A DNA stretch of 64,000 bases from Protula sp. h YS-2021 (Eukaryota; Annelida; Polychaeta; Sabellida; Serpulidae). The stretch is taken from NCBI GenBank assembly GCA_949752745.1, contig OX457034.1:7834904-7898903 (forward strand), in the 5' to 3' direction. Shown here one piece after another: positions 1 to 17,224 of the stretch (position 1 is the stretch's first letter; every line of letters begins with the position of its first letter). A program made the position numbers and the translations under genes. The notes under the pieces are model-generated. The model did no database searches. It was not told where the DNA came from and was given only the letters and a program-made list of their open reading frames with translations.

Positions 1-144
1 ATAGATAATTTATAAATACATCATACAAGTGTTAAATTTCCGTATGGTCTTTATTATTATTATTATTATTACATTTAAATATCACGTCCAACCAAACTGG
101 ACAGGGTTTTTTGTGCAATAACAATAACCATGCAAGCGTATATC

Positions 145-150
145 TTTATT
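145..150 (-). promoter_or_regulatory. Poly(A) signal AATAAA of the receptor gene
   Basis: On the minus strand AATAAA lies about 35 bases downstream of the stop codon at 185-187. The corresponding site in the decayed copy 2 (near 20470) is altered. Confidence 0.5.
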
Positions 151-184
151 TAACGCAATAATAATGAGTTTAAGCGCTTTCTCT

Positions 185-3905
<3,721 letters not shown>

Positions 3906-4504
3906 AGTAAGTTAAAAAGCAAAACAAAACTATGCTATGTATACTTTTATGATGCCTTAGAAAATAGTGAAGGATTCTTCCGTTTATATCTGTTATATCC
4001 GTCCATATAAAGGTTACATACTCTTTCACGTAAAATATGTAATTATCACCAATTACAAGCATTTAAATTTAACCTCTACGTTATGAAGTTTGTAGTTTAT
4101 TTTGTTTACTTCCGTATTGAGCTCCATATTTGTATGTCTAACGTCGATTGAACTATCATACCTCGGTGTACACAGGCCAAGGCCAATATTTACACCAGCA
4201 TTGAATTATGTATTGAAATCCCCTGCTATCAAGTGCTTTCCTTGAAAGCAAAAGGCTCTGCAAAGCAGAGCGTGTTCTTGCAAACGTATTTGTACATGTT
4301 ATTGTGTTAGAAAGATTTTCATTATTTTGTTTAAGCTATTTACACTTAATTGTACGCCCTGTATCTTCATTAATATATTAAGTTACATCAGTTATATTAA
4401 TATTATGGTTATGTTAATATGTTGATGTTATGCTGTTTATAATTTAAAATTGTTATGTTAATATCATTAAATTATTAAACAATTAAAAAAACTTATTTCT
4501 TAAC

Positions 4505-4543
<39 letters not shown>

Positions 4544-5630
4544 TAATTAATAATATTTAAGCGTCTAACTAATTTATTTTGAAATTTAATATATTACACA
4601 TAAAGTATATATTAACAAATAACAATATTAATATCATTAAATGGATTGTATGTCTATTTATTTTAGACACACACACATGTAAGAAAAACTAATAACTCGG
4701 TAGACAGCAAAATTCTCAAGTTATTATAAAATAAGCAGTGCAATATATTTAGCTATGTATAATGCAGAGAACTAAAAGAACATTATTTAAACACTACTAC
4801 TTAACATACCGATACCTAATTGTATGCCCTGTATCTTCTTTGCTTTTTTCCATTTCATTTATACTCGGGAGTTATGTTACGTTATGGTTATGTTAATATG
4901 TAATTCAACAAAAAACGAATATATAATATTTGTGAAAAGGAACCGTAAAATGAAACATGAGAGTATTTGTTTACTCATTGCTTGAGGTCACAAACAGGAG
5001 TGCTGCTGGAAGGCTGTGAAAGTATAGGTTCAGTAGTATATACTTAATGTTTAACAAAGATCTTAACAAGCAATCAATCAATACATGGCACCCAAACCTT
5101 TAGATTCAGATTTAAGATATCTGTAATTGCTTTGTTTGAAAATTTAATGTGCCAAAGGGACTTCTATTCACAAATACATTCAAATATATTCCAGATAGTT
5201 GTGCATATGTTACGCTCGTGCCTTGTCCATCAATATAACGTTGAAAGCCTTGCTCTCAGTCAAGTGATTTGTAAAGGTCAATATCCGATGCGTTCACATC
5301 GAGAGAGTCAAGATGTATATTTGATTTTCATATTGTTGGTGCCTAATGTGTACTGACTGACTGTGTTATGGTGTTTTAGGATGCAGCTTTGATGCATCTT
5401 CATATAGTATATAACGCCTTTTAAGTATTAGAATGTTTTTACTTCTGTTATCAGATCTTACCTTTTCAGACGTAGTGGCGTTTTATGGCCCATTATAATT
5501 TATTATAATGCGATGTATTCTGTCGCTTTTCCACCAAATTTTACACACGGCCTTGCCATTTAAAAAGCATGCTTGCTTCTCATTTTACGTTTCAGTACAA
5601 ATATAAAAAAAACAACAAAAAACTGAAGCG
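3906..5630. other. AT-rich noncoding part of the duplication
   Basis: No exon was recognised. It contains an (AAT)n run at 4503-4543 and a diverged local copy (4678-4810) of the segment 3663-3795. Most of it aligns with 22603-24700 in copy 2, where the open frames are not conserved. Confidence 0.6.
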
Positions 5631-5689
5631 TATTTCATACCAACTGTATTACACCAATAGCGACATCTAGCATTCTTAACATTAATCTG

Positions 5690-5900
5690 TTTGTGATAAC
5701 AACATCCAGATTCATCTTTTTGAATCCTTTATTACCCAGATAAATAATCATGGCACCGCATTGATCAGGACAATCAGTCATTTCAATCTGAACATCGAAA
5801 TAAATCACGGCATACATGTCAAATTCAAATTCTTAATTTTTCAAAACTTAAGATGGAAGCGCTAATATTTCAGGTTGTAAGTTGCAAGTTTGTCAGTTTC
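5690..5900 (-). pseudogene. Relic copy of the receptor ectodomain exon
   Basis: Read on the minus strand, this stretch gives MYAVIYFDVQIE and MNLDVVI. These match the MYPVIYFKIEIE and INLDVVI positions of the ectodomain exon at 1387-1683, with the same spacing. The upstream Cys-containing part is scrambled and the splice donor at the end is lost. The corresponding segment of copy 2 (24775-24935) carries a further deletion. It looks like an old tandem copy of the gene that decayed before the large duplication. Confidence 0.6.
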
Positions 5901-6624
5901 CCGTACTTATATCTTTGATATCCAGTGGAGTAAAGATCGTATGTTCTTTCATGTAAAATATTTAATATTGAGCTTCAGAAATGTTTATCTTCCACTGAAT
6001 CAGTTATCATAACTCTATGTAGACACACAAAGGCCAATATATATCGGCCTTATTTATTGACTTATTTATTGAAATCTCCTCAGGTTAGAATTTTGATAAA
6101 AACAAAAGGTGCGTATGTAAATTTATGTAAGTTCCCTTGCGCTTGTCGCAGTTCATTCCACTAGGATAGAAATTCAATATTTCTTTGTATTTATGCCCTA
6201 TGCCTTCTTCGCTGTTTCTATTACACTGATACTGAGATACTGCCATGCCAGCATTATGGTGTTAGCATTATTATGTAGATATTGTGATGTTACTGTTATG
6301 ATTTTTACTTTAAGATGTTATTTTTGCACATGTTTATCCATAAAAGAGAACTGCTGCGTTTAAATTATCATCAATTTTTGCTAGAAATTACCAGTGAAAC
6401 TTTGTGGGACTTGATAGGATTAAAAGAAATAATTTCATGAGAAATTCCATTTTGTAAAGAAACTTAATGAGTAACTGAAGGAGAAGAAAAGAAAAATTGA
6501 TTTCAAATGTCATAATCTTCGCTTTGTGTTTTCATGATTTTAATTTTATATTTGAATGCGATCCTCATTGACAATCAATAAGGTAAGCATAACATCATTA
6601 AACTGTTTGTGGTTGTTTGCTAAT

Positions 6625-6843
6625 TTATTTTAAGATATACCACAAAGCCAGGCAGAACTTGGGCAGATGGTCGTGATAAGTTTTTTTATATTTTTTCAAG
6701 TAACAGCTGCGCATTCGTTTCAGTAATACGCGGCAAGTGAAGCACTCAAATGCGAAAGCTTCATAAAATATTAAATAAAGAAGAAAGGATAAAAATGCTA
6801 ATGAAAAGACAGTGTGGTGATATGAGATTATGTATTTACACAT
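6625..6843 (-). other. Short ORF with signal-peptide-like start, uncertain
   Basis: The 72-codon frame starts with a hydrophobic stretch (SLAFLSFLLYLIF) followed by ECFTC, superficially like the start of a Ly6-type secreted domain. The aligned stretch in copy 2 (25790-25930) has a stop shortly after the matching Cys-Arg-Val, and no flanking exon could be joined. It is either a decayed exon or a chance ORF. Confidence 0.2.
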
Positions 6844-8023
6844 TGCATGATGGTATAATCACAGGAGCTCCGATGTAAGATTACAAACCGTATGGGCTTG
6901 GTAAAAGGTGTTGGTTATTAAACACATATCCTTACCTAAAGCAACTAATTAAAACAATGCTTACATAAAACCTTTATGTTCAGCTTTATGGTATCTGTTA
7001 GAAAGGTTTTAATTTTTGTGTATTTATTTGGCACTTTTAGAAGCAAGTTCATTCGTGCAAGTTAGTGATCAAGGCTGGTGAACGAAAAATTATAATAATA
7101 TACAACGTTAATAATTAAGCAAAAGCACACTGATGACATTCAAATAAATTATCACTTTTATGTGTGTTGAGTGCATAACGTACAAAATACAAACTTCTAT
7201 ATAAATCTTCATGTGACAGTGTGTTGCAAACATCTATAATTATCACATTCCGATAAAGGCATATTGCGTGTTATAATACCGACAGCACATGGGGCTGGAT
7301 GTTTCGTATTAGATTCGGATACGCGTGGAGGGCGGTAAAAATACGACCAAATTAGCAAACCGAAAAATGAATAAGATTATGTTCAGTGATGATTAACTTA
7401 ATCTTGCACCTGAACCAGTATAAAATGAGGGCATTAACAATAAGGTTTTGATCATTGTAATAGAGTTTATTCATTCGAGACAGCTGCTACGTGAAAAAAA
7501 CATTAAAGAAGATTGTAGTAAGTTGTATAAGTTGTTATTGACTTACTACTTGCACTGAGCATCCCATCAATTTTAATTTGACCTACAATGCAGAAATTAC
7601 TTACGCTTCTCCTGGTAATACTAAACTTATAAGAACTTATAACACAGCCGCTATAACAATGTGGCGCTTTAATATCAAACCACCAATATCGATTGTTAAA
7701 CGACTTGGGTAAATGCCACAATCTGATTGGATGATTTCTGAGTCAATTATTCTGCCAACGTTGATCGGAACACGAAAGTACATATTGTTGCTATTTGCAA
7801 TAAAATCACGCATAATCATGTAGCAAAACATGTAACAAGAAGTTGCTATTAACCAGTTACGCAAAAGTCTATCTATAGGTCAACATTTTCTTCCTTGTCA
7901 ATCATGCTAGTCAATAGCTCATATTCAATGGCCAATTTTTACCAATATTTTTCAATATTTCAACATAACACTTTCACATTCAAGTCGTGTTCAACAATTT
8001 GAAAAGTAATGAAGTGTATATAT

Positions 8024-8259
8024 GACAGGATGTTTGGTAACACGTGACTTAGTTTTCCTCCTCTGTTATATGTAGAAATTCTCAGTCTAAAATCAAACAA
8101 ATAAATGGCTGTTATATTTGGTATTTTTTTCTCTAATTATATTAAATCGCACATTTCTGAGAGCATTAATAAACTGAAGCTAAATAAAAGTAGTATTAAG
8201 AAAAAAGAAATAAGAATTTCCAAAATTAAAAAATAAAATATATGTAATCATTTTAGTAA
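8024..8259. other. AT-rich sequence after the end of the duplication
   Basis: No gene, repeat boundary or RNA feature recognised. Confidence 0.5.
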
Positions 8260-8605
8260 CCTTTGTTTTCTTTTCTAGACTTTTACTTTATTTTTGACAA
8301 GCATGGCATGTTTGTGGTGTAGAACATATATACTCATATTCGTAGCCTTTGTTATTTTTTCTAGACTTTAACTTTATTTTTGACAAGCATGGCATGTTTT
8401 GTGGTGTAGAATATATGTAATCATTGTTGTAGCCTTTGTTATCTTTTCTAGACTTTTACTTTATTTTTTCAAAAGCATGGCATGTTTGTGGTGAAGAACA
8501 TATGTAATCATTGTTCTTTAGCCTTTGTTGTCTTTTCTAGACTTTTACTTTATTTTTGACAAGCATGACATGTTTTGTGGTGTAAAATATATTTGTAGAA
8601 TATAT
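8260..8605. repeat. ~87-bp tandem repeat, four units
   Basis: CCTTTGTT followed by TTTTCTAGACTTT and GACAAGCATGGCATG recurs at 8260, 8346, 8433 and 8522 (periods 86-89). Units differ by a few substitutions and small indels. No coding frame is kept across units. Confidence 0.85.
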
Positions 8606-11235
8606 GTAGCTCTCCATTTTATGTCATATGATATGAGCATTTACTTACCTCTTGCCGTTGTCCATTAACATTATAGAACTATATGTGCTATTGATGAAAT
8701 TGAGACTGTGTCTATCGAAATTTTGCACTATATAATCGAAAAGTAATGCATCTATACAATCAAAGAACGTGATGGATTTAACCGCCAGAGCACATGGTAA
8801 ATGTTTGCCATTGAAAAAGTTTACATTCTTCTTAAATAAGATTTTGTAAATCAAATTTACGCAATTTATAAACAGTTATGTAAACTAAAGGTGGCTAGTA
8901 ATTGTTAATGATTGTTGTTATGTCTGCTGAATAACTTGAATAATTAATAATTGAATAATTAAACATGTGAAGTATTTTAGCATCCCGCAACGCACAAAAT
9001 AAACAAACAACGCAGAGCGGCGAATACTGTCTCTGCAGTCTCTAATATCACTGGGCTCTGATACGGCTTTTATTACTTATATTTCGGCTTTCTCTTTGGA
9101 ATAAAGAAAGACTTTATTTTATTATGTTTTATGTCAGAGACCTAAGAATCACAGGCTTAAAAATCATACGTCAATAATTATAGGCTTATAAATGATAGAC
9201 CTATAAATCATAAGCTTATAAATCACAGGCTTAAAAATCATAGGCTTATAAAACACAGGCTCAAAAGCATGGGTTTGTAAATCAGAGACTTGTAAATGAT
9301 AGGCTTTACAATGATGACTACTTGTTTTGTACAAAAAAACAACTGTTTCTATTTTTCAGACAATTTCTTTCTGTATTTTGACTCATGACACCAATCTAAA
9401 CGATATCTTACTTACCGATTGTGAACCCTAACATTCAGGATCGGTCGTGGGAACTACAAAATTGATGCACCCTCAATCGTGTTACTTTCTTCACAAATCT
9501 CGAGTTCTTTAGTCTTTCCTTTTGGCTGTAGGATTTTCATTAGAAAACATAGCCGTCTACAAATAAATGAACAAGATGGTTAGGATAATATTGATTGTAT
9601 TTCGTTATCTAAATGTTATTTAAGAAGGTTTTTTCAAAGAAACACAACCACTGGTATTGTATGACATTATCAACCAGAATAACCTTCGACTGTAGATTTA
9701 TTCACATGTTCAATAGAACCAAAGAAATTTTAAAGTGGACATGAAAATGTCTAAAGAACAGCTCCAAACATAACCTATTACAGGAAAATCCAATATAATA
9801 TATTTCACATTATTATTTATCAGTCATGTGTTTATCAACAGTTTGTTTGCTCTGTTCTTGCAAGTGACGTTGCCACTATTGTCATGTTTTTCGTTTAATA
9901 ATTTCGCTTTTTGTTTAATCGTTTTGTTTAACAATGTACGTGCAAATACAACAGCTCTTCTGGTTTCTCAAAATTTAATGTAAATATACGAAGGTTGAAC
10001 ATATGATGTGCGTCAAATATTTTTACCTTTTGTGAGTCTTTAAAAGTATCTACTGGAAATATCTCCTTTGTGACGTGGCATCTTCCTTCCAATAGTTATC
10101 GGTCCTCTATTAAACCCAAGATTCTACAAAAGAAAAGAACCTGTCCTTTAGGTTCAGAATCTCCATTTAGGAATCTAGTTTATAACCAGGTTCAAGGTTG
10201 TTTTCGACAAATTTTTAATCCAATTTTAATTGATGTTGTTACTGTTGAATTAAACAAGATTTATATTTGTAATACCAGACTCCACAACTGAAAACAAATA
10301 AGTAATGTAATAAGTCGTCATTTGCAGAACAACCACAAAACCTGTAATTATAGAGATTCTCTTATATGACGAAGAAACTCGACTAGATAAGCTATAACTA
10401 TCTTAAGTTAGCAAGATCATCTAATCAGTGACGCGCATAATTGCATTAATGGCATTTGATGAAACCACATGGTTGGATTAATGGCATTCTCTATCCACTA
10501 TTTGGTGAAATCACAGCCAAGTGAATGGATTTGACAAACACGAACCTGGACGCCGCTGCCGCTAGTCTGAATAAGTTGTAACGCACGCTTGGGTTCCTAA
10601 ATTCTTACATTCCAATAGACTTACATGTAACTCACTCTCCACCATATAGCCTTACTTTTTAACACGTTGCCATAGTTCTGTAGATGGTAAATGCTATTTC
10701 GCCGTTGTGTCTGTCACATCCTAATCGACCCAATTTCGCCGACCCGCTTAATTTTTTCTGTGGTATGTAAAGCTCAAGCAGACAACAGACAATCGCGCCG
10801 CTCGAGAAATTTCATCGCTCAGGTTTTACAAGCAGTATGCAAGTTTGTAATTGGTCACAACGGTCAATATTGTGTAAAAAATGAAGATACAAATGTGAAA
10901 AATTATGCGTTCTGGTGCTGATGAGTTCATCCGTCAATATGTTATCATTGAGGTGCATTTTTTGCCCAGACCATCTCTATTATCCTACCTGATTTGAAGA
11001 TTTGCCCCTGTGCACAATGACAGAACATACTGCAGATGCAAAATGTTGTATTTTTTTGGCAATATATAGACAAAAATTTACACTTTGCTTCAACAATCGG
11101 GATTCTATCTGGGTAAGTTCAGAAACTATAAGACCCCAGGATTAAGTATCTTGTCATTGTTAAAAACCAAAAAAACTGAAAGTGTTTGTAGCATTTTATC
11201 AGCGGGAAAGTGAAGTATCTGTTCTTGCTGTGGAG
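8606..11235. other. Gene-free AT-rich stretch with a short simple array
   Basis: The only structure seen is a degenerate ~17-bp array at about 9138-9310, with unit like AGGCTTATAAATCATA repeated around nine times. Short ORFs at 8645-8854, 10070-10291 and 10691-10921 lack splice context, codon bias or recognisable motifs. Confidence 0.55.
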
Positions 11236-11239
11236 TGAT

Positions 11240-11540
11240 CATTGTCTACAAATAGACAAGTAAATATAAGAAAACGCGAATGCACCGATATTACCATTGT
11301 CCAACCAATACACTGCACAAATGTGACGGGATGGGGAGACATATATTTTCTTAACCAAAAGTGTGGCCCAAAGACTCAGAGGGCGTTAATTTATTCCTTG
11401 ATAGGTGATCTGATCCACCGCACTCGCCAAGCTACGGCAATTATAGCAAACATGAATCTCCCGCTTGCAAGCTTGAATTGGACCGAACGCTTTGGAATTA
11501 CCAGGACAACGCTGTAACCAGCCGAGCTAACCGTCATCAG
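11240..11540 (-). mobile_element. tRNA-derived SINE relic (candidate)
   Basis: Reading the minus strand from about 11540, the sequence begins with a tRNA-like head: GGTTAGCTCGGCTGGTTAC (A-box-like), a loop region CCTGGTAATTCCAAAG and a B-box-like GGTCCAATTC. The mismatches and the missing acceptor stem pairing argue against a working tRNA. The body that follows is unrelated to tRNA, as in a SINE. Confidence 0.45.
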
Positions 11541-13039
11541 ATTTGCCATTTTAATTATTTGTAATATACATTTCTGTGTAATATTAACTACTTAATGTGG
11601 TAAAATATCTCTAACAACCAGAATCCATATGCATCGTGTTATATGCATAAAATCGACCACCAATGCCTGATTTAGTTTCTTTAAAAATAGCCTTTTAAAC
11701 GTTGTAACATGCTCTAGGCAAGTGAAAAATGTACATTATCTTACGTAAATGGTTTTTCGATGCAAGCATTGTAGTTTCAACATTGAAAGCAGAACACCTG
11801 AGTGTTTATGCTCTTACCTTTTATTGAAAAGTGCTTTAGAACTATCTTCCAATATCAATTGAAATTTGGCCCCTTTTCCGGTGTCATCGTTTGCCACCAA
11901 GCTGCCGTTCATTCCTGAGTTAACTCTAGTGATCCGTGCTGTAGCAGCACTCTTCCTGCATTTACATACTTGTTTTTCATATTTGGCAATGTTTAATTAC
12001 TTTTTGTAAGGAAATTGTGTTGCAAATATTAATACACTTTGTGTCAAGCTCAGGAATTTTATGTCATATCTCATAAGAAATTTGTGTCTGAACGATGATG
12101 GAGAGTTTCGGACTGAATTCATGTCAACAAAGAGTAGATTATAGTCCTATACTGGTGGATACTGATTTTTGTCGGGGGAGGGGTTCAACTTCAAAAAAGT
12201 ACCCGAAGTAGCGAGTTTACCAGTCAATCAGAAAACATGAGGTATAACAGTCTAGATTTTTCAGATATAAGGAATGGGGTTTGCAAGTATGTGAACCAGC
12301 TACGTAGAATTTCGCTTGTGTGGGAGTGCGTTGGCCTTTTTAACTCTACGTCAGAGCTGAAGAAATGACGCGATCAGTTCTAGAGGTCATTAACAATAAA
12401 TCAATAAATTATTTTTTATATTTAAACTATCCTATTTACTTCCATTAAGAAAGTTGATTTGTAGACAGATTTTGAGATCAATAATAGTCTATAAACGTAG
12501 TATTTATCGGGAATATAAAACACTGGAATAATCTATAGCATAATTAATATATAGAAAAATGAAAAAATACACAGTTGGTGATATACTGATAATGCAAAAC
12601 TGCAAGCATTGTAACAGACTGACATGGACTTCTGGCTGTAGTGCTAACATATTTTGTTGAATATATTAGCTATTCTGGAAAGTGTCCGTTAATATATGAG
12701 CAGTGTTATGCTTAAGCATGTATTTTAATTCAACGTGAAGTAATTTACCAGGGAAAATGTTTGACTTTTCTGTAACGGTCATCATGTTAATCAGTGATGT
12801 ATCACTTAAATAGTGCTTTAATATATCAACGTGTAGTTAGGTACCGGGTAAAAGTTTGACTTTTCTGTAGCTGTCATCATGTTAATCAGTGATGCATCAC
12901 TTAATGGTACTTTAATTGCAAATAAGTGTACTGTCTATGAATAAATGAAAAATGCGCCCCGCTCATTGTTTCCAGGGGCCACTTAGCGCCAGTTTCATTA
13001 AAAAGGGGTGTAATTTTTGTCCCATAAAACGATTTTTAT
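11541..13039. other. Noncoding stretch with a ~105-bp tandem duplication
   Basis: Segments at about 12735-12830 and 12838-12925 are near copies sharing GTTTGACTTTTCTGTA and CATCATGTTAATCAGTGATG. Nothing else recognisable was found. Confidence 0.6.
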
Positions 13040-14086
13040 CAGAACTTTACTCCTCGTTTGGCTAAAAAATGGGGGGGGGGGGGTAATTTATCAGAAACAT
13101 AGCACTTCCTCCTTATACTTTTCTTTTCCCGTTTTGGAAACAAACACGTATCTTCCTTCTTTTCCCCTTGGACAATAACAGGTTTGTAATTGCACGTGAT
13201 ATCATGGATGCACACTGTACTCTTCAAATAACACGCCACGACATCGCTAATATACACAAAGAGTACACTGGCAAAGGGTTCGACTATTGTTAATATGGCG
13301 CATGCCGCATTACGCACAGCGCAAGCTCGGAAATAAAAAATTGCATCATCCTTCATGCAGTCAACATGTCTAATTCACGTCTTATTTCCATACTCGTGGA
13401 AACACATGCAGTACTTTTAAGGCTATATTTTTAAAACAAATCATACTGTCCCCTTCCCTCAATAAAAAGTTAATAAGAAATACTTTCCAAAAACTAAAAT
13501 TTGAGTTTTAAATATGACTTGTAAGATGTAATTATATTCGAATTTAGGGCAGTTCATTCACTCTAAGTTATTGAATTGTTCATTACTCTGTTGCTGCCAT
13601 CAATTGTGTTTTGTTAATTGCATACAAAAACAAAAAAGCTATTTAGAATGAGTTATTTGAAATAAGTAGCACCGCTTGCTATTGTGATTAACAATCGTGT
13701 AGCGCCGCTTGTCATTATGATCAACAATCGCTTAGCGCCACTTGTCGTTGTGATCAACAATCGTGTAGCACAGCTTGTCATTATGATCAACAATCGTATA
13801 GCACCACTTGTCATTGTGGTCAACAATCGTGTAGCGTGGAAATTAGATTATCGACATCATGAAAAGAATATACTAATAAAAAGATTGCCACAATGAAGTA
13901 AATGACCAGCAATCGCGTCAAGACATATTCTGACAAATGTGCCAAAAACATTTTCAGGACTATTAAGATTTAATATGAAAATTAGATATTAAGGCTGTAA
14001 GTAACTAATCGACTAGTCCACTGGCTGTTTCCATTTCTATAGTCAAACAGAGACTTGAGCAGTCGATTACACAGATTCATCTCCAG
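13040..14086 (+). repeat. Dispersed ~1-kb duplication, copy 1 (uninterrupted)
   Basis: Matches 34563-36204 in the same orientation, from ACTTTACT(C/T)CTCGTTTGGCTA through CACAGATTCATCT. In the other copy it is interrupted at 35162-35827 by a MITE, so this copy shows the empty site (near 13669). It contains a 33-bp array at 13665-13840. Confidence 0.8.
13665..13840 (+). repeat. 33-bp tandem repeat, five units
   Basis: The unit contains GATCAACAATCGTGTAGC and TTGTCATT. Because 33 is a multiple of three, a frame of INNRVAPLVIM type stays open through the array; this is a property of the repeat, not evidence for a gene. The matching site in the second copy (35830-35890) keeps only about two units. 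Confidence 0.8.
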
Positions 14087-15860
14087 AGAGATTATTTTAT
14101 GCATACAACTGTGTTAACCAGTTTTCCTGATGTATAAAAAATTATCCATTTTACCAGGTCAAGGAATCTGCATATTTGGCTACTTTCTTTCCGCGCTTTT
14201 GACACTCTTTTTAATGTTTGTTTGTTTTTACTTCCTAGCCGTTACTCTATATAATATAGTTTTGATACTGTTGGGCATTCAGCACTTTAAGTGCTTCCGC
14301 TTTGCGTTATTTGTATTGTTATGGATTGTTCAATCAAAAAGAGAAGCAGCAAAAAATACAGCTTGCCCAAAACCTTCCTACTTTTATTTGCATTTTATTG
14401 ACCGTATTTTGACTTATTCCGTGCTAGAGAGGCAATAAGCCTTTTTGGAATTATATTTATTTAAACATTTAAGAGCAAGAAGCAGCTACAACATCATGTT
14501 ACTGCAATCATGACGCAATGAGAAATGATTTGGTGCCATTTTTGGTCCCCCCGGAAAGTCACGAAAGACTCCTCTCCCCGTCCTACCCCGCATCATCTTT
14601 CTCTTCCGTCCTCTACCCCGTTGTGAGAAAAGTGAGAAACACTGCACGTAAAGTGGTCATTTGTAACGAGAACAGCAATCCGTGTGCACCACTTGTGGCT
14701 CCAGAACTACCCTGCTCGTTTCTCCGACGTTTTTTACGAACGTAAGAGAAATGCTGCTAAATAAACGCTGAGGATTACTATTCGAGATTACACAGAAATA
14801 ACCAGGGGGGGGGGGGGTCGGCTGTAATTGGTATGAGATGTGTTACCATGCGTGTTCAAAAGAAAAAAACGCGGAGAAAGGGGGTAATTTTAAGGACAGT
14901 GGCTGTCCGGGCAGAGTGTTCATTTCATTAAAAAGAGGGGTAATGTTCAATAAGTAATCCGAGTTTTCCACAAAAAAGGGGGAGGTTTTTTGGAATTTTG
15001 GTCCTCGTTTTGTGAAGAAAAGGGGGTGTTATTCAAAAATCAACACTTCGCGTTTAGCGTTTAGGGGTCGTTTCAAAAAGTCATGGACATGCAATGTAAC
15101 CAGTTGGTACGTGAGTGCCCCCCATTCTCCGAGAGAAATATACATATTTGTATACTTGTCTCATGTCCTATTGCCAATGTGTGCTATTGGTCTGACACTT
15201 GCGGCAAAAAACCTGTCACTATCCCCCCCCCCCTCAAACCAGCTTTTCAATTAAGTTGGAACTGAAGACAGAATCAATTCACTTTGCATGTTATGAAATA
15301 CCATAGTATATTTATCGGATGTGGAAACTTTTCCGCTAGAATAGGTGAATATTGTCGTTTCAGGCTTCATAAAATATTTACTATGCAAATAAATCCACTT
15401 CAACTCAATGGTTCATAATATTTGCCTGTAAAAAGAAAACTACTTCAAGCATGATATGTGACAGAAAGCCTGCTTAGAAATAATACATAGCGGCTTTATG
15501 ATAAAACTTCCTCCTTTTTGCTTATTAGATTTGAATGTTATTGCTGTCATATTTTCATTGTGTCGCTTCCTTTTTTATTCACTTCACCTTCCTTAATCTA
15601 GACCAGGATATTATTTTATTCCTTGCGAAAAATTTTTTAGATCGTCAAGTTAATTATGTCTCAAATCCTATTTAAGGGGGTTGTATTCTGTGGGGATAAT
15701 TAGCAGGCTTGCACAGTTTGCTTGTTTTTCAGACACTTATTTTTTCAGATAAAGAAAAAAGGATCAAGTCAAGAGTTTCATAAATGTTTGAAAGCTTGAA
15801 AACTTCGTTTATGGTGTGCATAAATTAGAACAAACGTTGATCTTTCGCTTCCTTGTGCCA
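14087..15860. other. No gene recognised
   Basis: It contains homopolymer G runs (14807-14817), C runs (15223-15232) and hydrophobic chance ORFs (14130-14438, 14518-14745, 15012-15254) without splice sites, start context or motifs. Confidence 0.5.
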
Positions 15861-15873
15861 TTTATTCTTGCAG

Positions 15874-16516
15874 TTAATGTGAAGATAGATGTGCGTATGT
15901 TGCGCCTGCGCCGTGTCTGTAATTATCCCCATGATCCGCTTGTGATCGGTCTAGCGGTTCGTAAACTTGAATATCCTCTGCACTGACAGTTCCTGAATTC
16001 ATGTTAATATTCTGTTCGTGTTCAATCTTCTGCCCTGCTATTTCGATGCTTTCTTGTGCTCTTTCTCCTCCCCGTTCTAGCTTCGATACGTCTTCATAAG
16101 GCAAATCGGTGTTACTAAAATGTTCATCCTTATCATTTCTACTATCAGTTTCACTCTGTGACGTCATCGCAGACGTAATGGGGTTTTCAGGACATTTAAG
16201 CAGCCCTTTGTCTGTCGCTTTTCAACTGAGTAAACCTTAAATATTAAGAAAATTACAAGTATTCCTAATACAAATAGGACTATGTCAATAACAGCGTACA
16301 ACGGCACGAGCGAGTGATTCTCACTGTCAGTGTTTGGTTTTATATTGTGTTTGTTGTTCCTAGGGGATGGCTCTCCAAAAACGTTAGGTGTAGTAGATGC
16401 CTCAAAATGCCAAAAAGATGTCTGTGTTGTTGCTCTTGTTCTTATCTGAAGCTGATTCTGTATAAAGGCTGGGTAGACGGTACGGGTGCATACTAAATCC
16501 AACGTTGTTTCTGAAC
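15874..16516 (-). pseudogene. Terminal exon of a related tyrosine-tailed receptor, frameshifted
   Basis: An acceptor TTCTTAG precedes 16516, in the same phase 1 as the exon 3 acceptor at 1002. The exon encodes TLDLVC (compare LNLVC in the intact gene), a stalk, a transmembrane helix (IDIVLFVLGILVIFLIF) and, after a one-base frame change somewhere in 16190-16225, a tail ending at the TAA at 15874-15876. The tail motifs are LPYEDV (ITIM-like, matching TPYEDV of the intact gene), VYEPL and ATYAHL (matching ATYAQV). AATAAA on the minus strand at 15866-15861 lies just after the stop. No upstream ectodomain or signal exon was found between 16517 and 18200. The frame change could be an assembly indel, so a working gene is not excluded. 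Confidence 0.55.
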
Positions 16517-16529
16517 CTAAGAAAGTCAT

Positions 16530-17220
16530 AAAAAAGGTAAATGTAACGTTAACAGTTTTCGCCCAAATCGTATAGGTTGACCTCTGATAAACTAAGTTGT
16601 TGTGAACATAAACGTTTGAGTTTCAAAGTTACGGGTCATATTTATTAAACAGATTTTCCTAAATGCCGAAAATTCTTTCTATTTTTTATTTGAACAGAAA
16701 ATTAAGCTCTTCAGAGGCACAAATCAAGTTCAGTGATGTGGATCTTGTGTCCATAAATATTAGCCGACAAGGATAAATTCAACAGTGATTTCATTGACAA
16801 AAGCAATGGACAACATTTAAACTAAAATTTGAACAATAAACAAAATGATAAAGTTTTTTATTAATGAAATAAATCAATGAATCACCAAAAAACAATTGAA
16901 TATATTTTTAATTAAATTAATATTTTTTAATAATATTGCTTAAAATATAATCAGTTTTCATGATCTTCTATAGTAAACACTGACATGCAATGAAAAAGAA
17001 AACTAGAACCTCATTTTGCTAGCATGTTAAACACTTGACAAAAATTAAAACGCAAAAATACTTCCTTCAATGGGTTATTTCTTGAATAATATATTGCAAA
17101 CAACACAGCTTGAATACGCCATGTAAGCCGAGTAGTGTTTGGTTTTTGCTGACTTAAGATTTTATTGATCAGTCATACGCCGTGTTATCTATTTACGCAG
17201 TGAAAGCTGAGCAATTTATA
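16530..17220. other. AT-rich sequence, nothing recognised
   Basis: No exon with matching phase or a signal peptide could be found upstream of the exon at 16516 in this stretch. Confidence 0.45.
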
Positions 17221-17224
17221 TTCT

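Noticed and set aside
11440..11540. Functional tRNA gene on the minus strand
   Set aside because: The A and B box resemblance is real, but the acceptor and anticodon stems do not pair; treated as a SINE head.
14130..14438. Hydrophobic 102-codon ORF resembling a two-helix membrane protein
   Set aside because: T-rich DNA gives Phe/Leu-rich frames by chance; no start context, splice site or repeat of the frame elsewhere.
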